Source: Prostheceraeus crozeri (Eukaryota > Platyhelminthes > Polycladida > Euryleptidae). From it: DNA of 64,000 nucleotides. How positions within the stretch are numbered: the stretch's first letter is position 1; each line of letters opens with the position of its first letter. A model generated the notes under the pieces. The model was not told the DNA's origin. It searched no databases and was given only the letters and a program-made list of their open reading frames with translations. The position numbers were made by a program, and so were the translations under genes. This document shows, piece after piece, positions 55,704 to 64,000 of this stretch. The stretch is taken from assembly GCA_907163375.1 (NCBI GenBank), contig CAJQUW010007257.1:51352-115351 (forward strand), written 5' to 3'.

Positions 55704-55988
55704 ATGTTGAACCGCAACATACCGATTTGCGAGAGAAAGTCGCAAAAGAGAAGTAAAAAAACTCATAAGTCAAAAATTTCGTTCAACTGCGCACTCTTCG
55801 GCAGAATTGCCAAGGACGGATATGGCATTCCCTCTTTGGATAGCGATGCTCAATCTCTGGAAGAAGAATATCTGTCGTTGCTCGATCCTCCCTGGTCTTC
55901 TTCACTAGACGAGAACCGATTTCTTTCGCAAATTCAATTACGGATGGACTCTGCTGCCATCGTCTCCATGCAGAAAGGGATCAAGTAG
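55704..55988 (+). CDS. Hypothetical small ORF
   Basis: 94 codons with a basic N-terminus (KSQKRSKKTHKSK), then FNCALFGRIAKDGYGIPSL and an acidic, Ser-rich part. Composition is protein-like and it has a run of charged residues, but no known motif. It could be one exon of a larger gene. Low confidence. Confidence 0.25.
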   Translation: MLNRNIPICERKSQKRSKKTHKSKISFNCALFGRIAKDGYGIPSLDSDAQSLEEEYLSLLDPPWSSSLDENRFLSQIQLRMDSAAIVSMQKGIK

Positions 55989-57239
55989 AAGTTAGGAGTC
56001 AGGTCTACATATTTTGCTAACTAGAGTTCTTCTGTATCAGTTTCTGCTTTAATCGCAACGTGTGACGTTAATGTGATGTAGCTGGGCGACATGGTGTATC
56101 GGCAAGTAAAGTCACAGTTCGCCTTTCCTTCCATGAAGGTTTGCCATCTTATGTGGAAACTCCCGGAGGCTGCAAGATGGCAGGAAATCCACTGGATACC
56201 AAGGCTCGTCGAAAAAGGTCATTGGACTCTTAATGATGCTGTCAGCAGGCAGCAATGAAGATATACATGTATTATCTTTCAAATGACAACCTAAAAATCG
56301 TCGGTGCGAACCGCCAGATGTTCGTAGACAAAAAAATTAAGAAATAAAGATACCGCCAGAAATATAAAGACAGAAGTAATGAATGGAATGAATTAATACC
56401 TTTTGCATAAAATACTTTACCATGTGTACGCTACTTATAGATGCTATGCTAGAGATGCTTAGAAAGCCTACGATAATTGGCCTAAAATGCAAACTGGGCA
56501 GCCTAATAGCCTAATTGCTAGAGGAGTAGGGAAAACAAGCCAAGCTTTGTATATCTTGTACATGTATTTGGTTTCTTACACAGCAGGGCGTGAAATCGAT
56601 AGCGTAGTATCATAATATGTCATATGTAAATTCAAATATCAAAATAATGCTTAATTAGTGTAAGCGATTAAGTCATATCATGATAAAAAATTAACTTCGG
56701 ATAGCTCGTCATGTTAAATACGTCGTATATCAATACTCGTCATTTTAATATTATCAATACAAAAATTAGATGCTGACCGACTAAGGATGGTAAAGCAGAG
56801 AGCAGACATGTAATGAACGTGCCGCTATCCTCCACCGTGACCCGTAGAGTTTGAATTGTAAGGATAAATTATTGACTTTTGATCTTTCAAGAGAACAGGA
56901 AAGCACGAATATGCTGAAACATGGGCCGAATTCTGCTTCCTATAGTAAAAGTATCTGTGTTCGACACATACTTCACATTTCTAAATATGCAATTCTTAGT
57001 TCTGGACTAATGTATATTTTAGAACCATGCAATAATTTACAGATCGGTCAAGAAAAACATGGAATCAAAGAGTCTTTTTACTTCTCTATTGCATTCGATT
57101 GACGGTACATAGATGATCATTAAATCTGCTTTTATAGTTCATTTACAATTGGTGCATGTAAGTTGAGTTGTCGACTGTTTCATTCATGCGTCAGTTGTTC
57201 ATGACCACTTCCTTTGTACCGGTACATACATGTAGTTGC
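55989..57239. other. AT-rich intergenic DNA
   Basis: No gene recognised; short frames such as 56851-57102 lack support. Confidence 0.5.
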
Positions 57240-57944
57240 TTATTGCTCTTCTTCATCATTACCTTCGTCTTTCTCATCACCTTCATCTTCGTCATCGCCG
57301 TCTTCCTCATGATCACCTTTACGGTCATCGTCACGATCGTCATCACCTCTGCGTCTACGACGACTTCCAGCGCCACGTTCCATCTGCTTCCGTCGTTCTA
57401 TTTGTTCCATTTCGAGTAAAAGGCTTTGGATTTGTTCTTTCTTTTCTTGAGCACAACACATGACTGGAGAAACTGCGTTGGTTGCATCATCGAAACTATG
57501 GTATAACTCTTCCTTTGCTTTTTCGAGATCCGACTTGATTCCATCAATCTCAGTCTTGTTTGACTTCATATCATTTGCCTTTTTCAATGCACTTGCCGCT
57601 CCTGCTACCCGAACCAGCTTTCTGGGAGCATCGAGCAGCACACGGAAGAAGATTTGTGTATTTCTTTCCGCAACATCACATGTATCGTTCTTGCATGGCC
57701 ATTTTCGTTCAGGATGTTCCAGTTGCTTATTGAAATCCAAGAAATTGATCAATTTGAATGCCAATTGAAGTTCTTCTTGACGTCCACCGTGACCGCCTCG
57801 ACCTCCTCTGGAGCCGCCATCTGGACCGCCTTTTCCTTTTTGACGAGTGTGAGAGCCACCGTTAGATGGCTGAGTGGAATTGGAAGCACTGAGACATATC
57901 GCGCACGATATGACCAGAATGAGAAGTCCCAAGAAGTATTTCAT
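57240..57944 (-). CDS. Secreted Gly/Arg-rich protein with acidic tail
   Basis: 234 residues from the ATG at 57944. A clear signal peptide (MKYFLGLLILVISCAICLSA) comes first, then a Gly-rich basic stretch (GGSRGGRGGHGG), a central helical region (LAFKLINFLDFNKQLEHP, WPCKNDTC, IFFRVLLDAPRKLVRVAGAA, a coiled stretch to MCCAQEKKEQIQ), then RRRRRGDDD and a long Asp/Glu/Gly/Lys tail. A TTTCAG acceptor lies 5 bases before the ATG, so a 5' leader intron is likely; a longer frame to 57995 has no signal peptide at its start. Tail composition suits an extracellular, possibly mineral- or matrix-binding protein, but no family is recognised. This looks like a host gene. Confidence 0.7.
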   Translation of the reverse strand: MKYFLGLLILVISCAICLSASNSTQPSNGGSHTRQKGKGGPDGGSRGGRGGHGGRQEELQLAFKLINFLDFNKQLEHPERKWPCKNDTCDVAERNTQIFFRVLLDAPRKLVRVAGAASALKKANDMKSNKTEIDGIKSDLEKAKEELYHSFDDATNAVSPVMCCAQEKKEQIQSLLLEMEQIERRKQMERGAGSRRRRRGDDDRDDDRKGDHEEDGDDEDEGDEKDEGNDEEEQ

Positions 57945-58232
57945 TTTACCTGAAAGCGATGAAACAATATCATAATACACAGATGTTTTTAGCATTTGAT
58001 GTATAGAAATGTTTAGAGATTATTGAGTTTATGTAATTACAAGCATTATTCTAATTGCTTGTAAAGAGAGTGCATGATTTCGTATAATCAAGGATTTGAA
58101 AGCAATCTCATCTTTTGCTTTCATGTCATTACTCGGCCTGTGCATTGGTGTAATTTGATATCTTATCTGAAATTTTTAGAAAGATACTAGCAAATTTCTG
58201 AATAAAGCGAAAAGAAATTGCGATTTCAAATA

Positions 58233-58982
58233 TACTGCCTGACAAAAAACCTTAACACTGATCATTACTAATCAATGGCAGCTGTTAAATTTCTAGGCCG
58301 ATCTTACTCCCAAACAAATTTCTATGTGACCTCTCTAGCATAGCCATATATATCGTTGATCCTTTTACAGAGGATCAACGTTTGGATAAGTTTAAACCTC
58401 GCTTAATTGCAAGATTTATTGTCTTTTTGACATAAGTCGTAGCGGCATGATGAAGCACGGAGATGAATTCGCAGAATGTGTGGCTATTGGAATGGTTCGC
58501 TGCGTTCGCATGCGTAATGTTTGTAAAGAATTGAATGTATCACATGTAGGCTATCTATTAGGAATTGGTGGGTGTGTTGGTGTAAAGAAGGAAAAGTTAC
58601 AAGACAAAAAGAAGTTGCAAGACCATGGTTAACAAATAGAGTCACATACCTGAAGCTGATGATTGCAGCAAAGAGAAATGATGGTTTCAGAGCGTTTCGT
58701 ATGAAGCAATAGGCTGCAATAGGCTGCCCCATGTGTTAACTGGTGTTAACAGCTTTCGAAAGGTTGGTTGAAGAGCAACGGGAAGTCATTGAGCATGATA
58801 GATCGGATGAACTCTACGAACAATAGATTTTGAGCTTGCATTAATACCAGGAGGGCCATGCAGGTTGCTAGATATGTGTGACATAAATTTTTATTATCTA
58901 AACATATAGATTTGATACTATTTCATTAATGAAAGTGATGTTCCTGCAATTCTAAGTGTTGAAATTTTTTTGTCACGCAGTA
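58233..58982 (+). mobile_element. Tc1/mariner-type element, internally deleted
   Basis: Termini TACTGCCTGACAAAAAA and, at the other end, the complement of TACTGCGTGACAAAAAA, with TA on both outer sides (58231-58232 and 58983-58984). At 750 bp it is about half of a full Tc1. The ends and the TA target are diagnostic of the superfamily. Confidence 0.85.
58447..58715 (+). pseudogene. Tc1 transposase N-terminal remnant
   Basis: A broken reading with MVRCVRMRNVCKELNVSH (first helix-turn-helix) and, after stops, VTYLKLMIAAKRNDGFRAF (second DNA-binding part). The DDE catalytic part is missing. Confidence 0.6.
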
Positions 58983-59199
58983 TATGATACAATGCTCTAG
59001 AGATTCATATGCGTGTGGGTTAGTCTAGAGCGGACATAATACTATCTCAGCCATTGTATGCAATGGTAGCAAGCAATGGATGGAGATTGACATAGACATT
59101 CATTTCTCTTTGGCCGATCTCTTTGGCATCTCTCTTGTTGTCATGCTATTATCTAATCAAATCTATTCAACAAGCTAGGCTACTTTTTCATAAGAACTC

Positions 59200-59470
59200 C
59201 TGTATGTACTCACCAAATGGAAGAATTGGAATACTTCAACAACCGTCGGAGACGCTTATATAAATCAGAGATCCTGCAGTTTTTTATCGCAAATACTCGA
59301 AACAAGCATTAATTTATGACTTTAGATTTACACAGGCACAGCTTGCTGAATATTGGACATCATTGACTGACGTTTCTGTACGAAAGTTTCTTCCCTTCGA
59401 AGTCTTGAACAAATTTAACACCACCAACTGATTTGCGAAATAACATGCATTGTCTGGCAATAAACAAATA
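59200..59470 (+). repeat. Dispersed repeat, copy 2
   Basis: Diverged match to 25060-25350 (GATTTACACAGGCACAGCTTG, TTTAACACCACCAACTGATT, GCGAAATAACATGCA). Confidence 0.7.
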
Positions 59471-60580
59471 TTTTCCTGCGAATGTCTGTCTATTGCTTAA
59501 AAGTCTAACTGAAAATGATTTTTTATGTTTGTGATATTGTATGCAAGATTATAGACAATTATGAAGAAGGCGTGTTTCACTTCAATTCTTCTGACATTAG
59601 TCAATTGATAAAATCTGTCAGATATTGTTTAAAATAAAATCAGAAATTAGAGTATAAATTTGAATATCGTAGCTGTATTGCAGTAGTATATTACTGTAGC
59701 CATATTACTGTAATCAGTATCCAGTTGCTGACACATTAGTTGCAATTACTATAAATCAATTCTGCTTCTTAAATTGTGACGACCATCTAGTCTACATTTT
59801 TATATCACAGCCTCAACATGCTTCTACTTAAACATAATTTCGATTTCCCTCGTCTGGTTCTCTTTCTCGATGGTGCTTCTGATGCAAATCTCCATTTAAT
59901 TGTCTCCAATTACTTCATCGTTGCATTTGAATGGTTAGTCCATGTCAATAATTCCGAAATCACGTGACCAATGCCAGTGTTAGGGTAAATCCATCTTATA
60001 TAACAAAAGTGTCTTTTGTCTGGAAAATCCTTAGTTCTGAACCAAATGTCACAACTTTTTTTCATTTTGATCGCTAGGATCTATTCTTTACGGTCATGAT
60101 AAATTCAAATCAATCTAACAATGTTTTCTTCGTGAAAAATTTAGCTCAAGGCAGAAAAAGTGCCGAAAAGCCCGTCCCAAGCATGGGTATTTTATCTTCG
60201 GGAAGAAATTTCGTTGTCTCCTTAAAATATACAAATTAGTTGTGTATCATCAGAAAGCGTATGAACCGGACTTTTGGCTAAACAATAATTTAGGATTGCA
60301 TTAACATTGATTTGGGACTTTTTTCCAATTAGCCTTAGTCCTCCAGAAATTGTCATCTGACCGGTACCATGTTTTTGTCTTCGCAGCTTAGAAATGATCT
60401 TTTTAATGTACTTTATTTATACGACGAAATGCATCATTCAAGTTGTCGCACCAAAAGGAAAAAAATCAACTACCGGTATGTCATCATCACAATTCAGCAA
60501 TTGTGAATTTAAAATATGTCGTGCATTCGTTTGACCGGACTTTTCTGATTCTTCTCAAAATTTCAATTTGTTGCTGAAAC
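59471..60580. other. AT-rich intergenic DNA
   Basis: Nothing recognised. Confidence 0.5.
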
Positions 60581-60584
60581 AAGG

Positions 60585-60695
60585 TTGGGTCCACTCTTGG
60601 GTTTTGGGTAGTCTTGGGGGGGGGTACCCAAGAATCTTGGGGTGGGAACCCAAGAGCTTGGGTAACCCCCAAGAGTGAGAACCCAAGAGTAAAGA
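60585..60695. repeat. CCCAAG/CTTGGG low-complexity palindromic cluster
   Basis: Many short direct and inverted copies of CTTGGG and ACCCAAGA around a G9 run; can fold into several hairpins. Confidence 0.7.
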
Positions 60696-61585
60696 AATTG
60701 ACCATGAATGATCATTTGCGGTTTTCCTGGAAAAATTCTGCCTACTTATATGACCACATCATGTCATAGCAAGTCATCTACATGTAAGCTTGCATACATG
60801 TAAATGTAAATATGTAACCTGTTTCAACCTCACGATTGGTCTTTCTATGATAAAACTGTGCTATCATCAATTTTGATATAGACCTACCGTAAATGTCTAT
60901 TTGATAGGTTGTTTAATTAGCTTTTTTAAACTGTGCTTTGATTACCTATAGCTTCCTTGTAAATTTAATCCATTAAGCATGTTGTGTTAGACAGAATTTT
61001 GTATATATCATTTTGCGTGGAATAAAACAAATAATACATGTAAAAATGCAATGCATTAAACCAATACCTGTATAAAGCTCATGCTGTTGAATTGGTAGCC
61101 TACAACTATTGTAGATAACTTGCTTCACATAGCCTCTTGCCTTGAAAGTTAAAAACTTTGGCCTATATTGTTTATTTTATTATTAGTCTACCTGTATTAG
61201 AAATAGGAAGGTATCGGTATCAATTAATGCAGTGACATTCTTTGATGATTGCTTCTTGCGATTAGTAAAAATATCGTTGCATCTATATTTGTGCTATTTT
61301 CATCTTATACGAGGCCTATGTTATGTGTGTTTCGTTTCTCGATCAGACATGTTGCAAGGAATGTAGCTTAGTCATGCATGTTGTTCTAATTAGGAAATTA
61401 TTGGGCTGTAGATGTAAACAGGGATGATGATATTGAGCCCAGAGATAATATATGCCAATAATTAAAACTTTTAGCTGAATATTGATTGATATGGCCTCGA
61501 TTCCGCAATCGCAAATTCATGTAATAAATAGTAATCAATATGAACATTAGATACATATTAGTAGTGAAAACTGTGCCCTACTTGC
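60696..61585. other. AT-rich intergenic DNA
   Basis: Nothing recognised. Confidence 0.5.
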
Positions 61586-61716
61586 GACGGATAGGTACAT
61601 GGATGGGTACATGTAAAATTTAGTGTTATCAATAGGTACATGGATAGGTACATGTATAATTCAGTGTTATCAATAGGTACATGGATAGGTACATGTATAA
61701 TTCAGTGTTATGAATA
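61586..61716 (+). repeat. 41-bp tandem repeat
   Basis: About three units of AATAGGTACATGGATAGGTA plus CATGTATAATTCAGTGTTATC; AGTGTTAT recurs at 61622, 61663 and 61704. Confidence 0.85.
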
Positions 61717-62037
61717 GGAACAAGTATGAGATCTGTTTTACTGGATAGGTACATGTATTTGGTACACTCGGTTGAGTACACTGTGTTTCGGAACGTCTAT
61801 GATCGAACTTGTGTGGTTTGGTTCTGAGCACTTGGGTACATACCGATGGACGTCCGTTGTTTGATTTTGAATGGGTTTGCTCAATTGCGACTATTGTGAC
61901 AATCATTTTAAATGTAGCACTATTTAGATGTGAAACTTTAATGTGCAGCTATGATTTAGTTGCTCCCCAATAAGAAAACCAATTCCAGAACTATGTTTAA
62001 AATTAAAAAGACAAGAGATTTACAATGTAAGTTTAAT

Positions 62038-62328
62038 TTAAGCATGAAAAATAAAGGATGGGTACAGATCACGTCCCTCAGGCGACTCCATGATCTTTAG
62101 GAAGTCATCACACCATTCATGAAATGTTTTATTGTTGCTAAAGTCATGGTCACACTCGTGTACCGGACACTTCACTGGTAGTCCACTCCGCCTTTGAAGT
62201 GCTGACACAGTCAAGGTTTTCCACAGGGCCACTTTGCAGCCGCAACAGAGATGCATGGTCATGTCCAACTGACCTCCCATAATGACTTGGCTGTCATTTT
62301 GAAAATAAAATAGTGGTTTTGAGGACAT
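62038..62328 (-). CDS. Small Cys/His protein, divergent pair member
   Basis: 96 residues from the ATG at 62328. It has MHLCCGCKVALWKTL, PVKCPVHECDHDF and FHEWCDDFLKIM. The CCxC...CxxHxCxH pattern suggests a zinc site. A TATAAAGG box lies about 58 bp before the ATG on the minus strand. No family recognised. Confidence 0.55.
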   Translation of the reverse strand: MSSKPLFYFQNDSQVIMGGQLDMTMHLCCGCKVALWKTLTVSALQRRSGLPVKCPVHECDHDFSNNKTFHEWCDDFLKIMESPEGRDLYPSFIFHA

Positions 62329-62385
62329 GCTTCTTGTTATGGAACGTTGAGGATAAGTACTTAACAGTTTTGGAACAATGACATC

Positions 62386-62470
62386 CTTTATATAGTTATA
62401 TATTCTTTAGGGAAGTTCGGTACCTCTCTGATTGGCTGTTAGGATTTCCTTCGTTTAAAAAGTATATAAG
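62386..62470. promoter_or_regulatory. Divergent promoters with two TATA boxes
   Basis: TATAAAGG on the minus strand (62386-62393) and TATATAAG on the plus strand (62463-62470) lie 69 bp apart. The second is the same octamer as the gene A TATA box. An ATTGG (CCAAT complement) lies between them at about 62431. Confidence 0.65.
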
Positions 62471-62551
62471 TCCGAGGTTTGTACCAATTCTTATCAAAGG
62501 TTCTAATCCTCACGTTTACAAGTTGCAATTATTTTAAATCTACAAGTCATA

Positions 62552-62737
62552 ATGGATCGCAAACAGGAAGCCGCAGTTGAGAACGGTACTGCTGATCGTA
62601 CCACTTCGCCAGTGGAACGTACCAATACACCTCCCCAATCTCCGATGGAGCGATCGACAACACAAAACGAGCCGGTGGTGTTCACCCAAGCCCCTGCATC
62701 GCCCGACTACTCGAGTGATGAAGATAATGACGTATAA
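62552..62737 (+). CDS. Small Pro/Ser/Thr-rich acidic ORF
   Basis: 61 codons from MDRKQEAA to SSDEDNDV, 82 bp after the TATATAAG box. Low-complexity and probably disordered. It is separated from the next ORF by one in-frame TAA and three codons, so both may be one gene with a nonsense change, a read-through pair or a bicistronic RNA. Confidence 0.5.
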   Translation: MDRKQEAAVENGTADRTTSPVERTNTPPQSPMERSTTQNEPVVFTQAPASPDYSSDEDNDV

Positions 62738-62746
62738 ATCGAGACG

Positions 62747-63013
62747 ATGCGTCACATGAATAAGAAGTCCATGCGAACGCCACTTTATGGAAGGGTCACG
62801 GTCAAAGTGAAGAACGCCCCGAAAAAGTACCACACCAAACGGGTCTTCATGCGAATGGAGCCGAACGAGCGGAACCTCACAACAGCTCTCGAATTTTCGG
62901 TCATCGACCTTGATACACCACGTCGCTGTCCCTGTGCGCCCAAAAAGACCAGGATCCATGTGCAAGTGGACTTGAAAAAACTTGTACCCTTTCCTTACCT
63001 TGATGACATTTAG
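62747..63013 (+). CDS. Small basic beta-rich protein, same frame as upstream ORF
   Basis: 88 codons (MRHMNKKSMRTPLYGRVTVK). Alternating strands: RVTVKVKNAPKKY, RVFMRMEPNE, TALEFSVIDL, RCPCAPKKTRIHVQV. No known domain recognised. AATAAA follows at 63196. It shares frame with the 62552 ORF. Confidence 0.5.
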   Translation: MRHMNKKSMRTPLYGRVTVKVKNAPKKYHTKRVFMRMEPNERNLTTALEFSVIDLDTPRRCPCAPKKTRIHVQVDLKKLVPFPYLDDI

Positions 63014-63249
63014 TGTGTTTTTTCTTAATCTCTTCATTTAATATTCATTTGTATATATGAACAGACTTGTTTTATCATTTCACAAATCGGTCTTCAATTA
63101 AGGTCTAAATGGGAAAGGGGAATAACTATCTACAATTAATGATGTTCAATAACTGAATTGAAACAAAAAAATCAAATATGAAGACTTCAACTTGAAATAA
63201 ATAGAAACATATAACTTTTAAAGAAACAGTTATGTTGTTAATTTTAAAA

Positions 63250-63590
63250 TGGTTGTAGCAGTCCAGGATGATATCATACATGTGTCATACACGACACCAT
63301 AAGAATGAGAATGAAAAGACCTTTCGAATGATATAAGGTATGCACCTATTCGATGGGAAAATCCTAGTTGTATACAACTTTATGCAAGCAGACAAATGGT
63401 AGATTTTTAAATTCACTAAGTTTTTAGCCATTCCTTTAAAGACATGTAGCTCTCTAGTTATATGTCATAAATGTGTCATACAATACACCATTAGAATCCG
63501 CATAAAAAGAGCATTCGAATGATATATTGTATGTACACATTTGATGAAAAATCCTAGTTGTATGCATCTGTATGCAACTTGAAAAATTCC
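63250..63590 (+). repeat. Two tandem units of about 190 bp, diverged
   Basis: TGTGTCATAC, ACACCAT-AGAAT, CGAATGATAT and ATCCTAGTTGTAT occur in the same order at about 63278-63372 and 63470-63562. Confidence 0.75.
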
Positions 63591-63748
63591 AAGTTTTTTT
63601 ACAAAAATGACTAAGTTTACAAATTTTCAAAGTTAAAGTTTTACAACTAAAAATGACCATAATATACAAACCTCTACACTTGACCTTGACCTTAGACCTG
63701 ACCTTGACCTTTGACCTACATACACTTCATACACGGCGGGGGGGGCCT

Positions 63749-63845
63749 CAAAATTTCTCGGGCGCTCAGCGCCCTCGAAATTTTTCGGATTATAGGGTAA
63801 ATAAATTTTCGAGTGCGCTTCGCGCACTCGAAAATTTCTTTACCC
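63749..63845. repeat. Two adjacent hairpins
   Basis: First: AAAATTTCTCGGGCGCT and AGCGCCCTCGAAATTTT (about 63749-63784). Second: 24-base arms at 63795-63818 and 63822-63845 with a TTC loop and one mismatch (core TTTTCGAGTGCGC). Confidence 0.85.
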
Positions 63846-64000
63846 ATGGCTTCCCCGTGCCATAGATACTCTTCTTGCTTCCCAAACCCTAACCCTAACC
63901 CATGGGTTCCGGGTGCCATAGATACTCTTCTTGCTTCCCTAACCCTAACTCTAACCCATGGGTTCCGGGTGCCATAGATACTCTTCTTGCTTCCCTAACC
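63845..64000 (+). repeat. 56-bp tandem repeat with CCCTAA motifs, continues past window
   Basis: CATGG recurs at 63845, 63901 and 63957. Each unit has GCCATAGATACTCTTCTTGC followed by two or three CCCTAA or CTCTAA copies, the metazoan telomere motif in C-rich orientation. Confidence 0.85.

Overview
The window looks like nuclear DNA of a marine invertebrate, probably a non-vertebrate deuterostome. This rests on small spliceosomal introns, a CR1-like LINE, a Penelope-type remnant, a Tc1 remnant, frequent AGGCCT-rich unique DNA and CCCTAA telomere-type repeats. The lineage is inferred, not proven. Most of the window is mobile DNA related to Polintons/Mavericks, the self-synthesizing transposons that are virus-related.

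Element 1 runs from before base 1 to 24851; only its right end is inside the window. From that end inward it has a subterminal minisatellite with G-runs (16.9-24.8 kb, interrupted by a LINE at 19962-24015), a TATA promoter and long leader intron, gene A (zinc-binding/coiled-coil protein), gene B (unknown, convergent with A), a small acidic ORF, a protein-primed type-B DNA polymerase (minus strand, two small 5' introns, one frameshift at about 10020), a decayed inverted scrap of the polymerase 5' end, a possible virion-type protein (7609-8754), and a large AT-rich satellite (1-7602) with an AATAAA in nearly every unit.

Element 2 (29958-51920) is complete. It starts AGTAGTAAGG, ends CCTTACTACT and is flanked by a perfect 6-bp duplication, GGCCTG; 6 bp is the Polinton target-site size. 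It is almost one giant palindrome: two arms of about 11 kb around a 46-bp centre (40977-41022). Each arm carries the same end minisatellite, promoter, genes A and B, a short satellite, an ORF of unknown function (D), gene C (spliced, possibly DNA-binding), a small Cys/His ORF, a DEDDh-exonuclease-like gene, and the long satellite. No polymerase, integrase, ATPase or capsid gene is visible in it. The arms have begun to differ: gene A is intact on the right but has a 1-bp deletion and a nonsense codon on the left, and the gene C TATA box is intact only on the right. The element resembles an integrated palindromic, defective-genome-like form of a protein-primed replicator, but that origin is inference.

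The rest is AT-rich host DNA: an inverted Penelope-like GIY-YIG remnant (26.66-28.31 kb), a foldback element (52.6-52.9 kb), a gene for a secreted acidic-tailed protein (57.24-57.94 kb), an internally deleted Tc1/mariner copy (58233-58982), a compact divergent gene pair with close TATA boxes (62.0-63.0 kb), and hairpins plus a CCCTAA-containing tandem repeat at the right edge.
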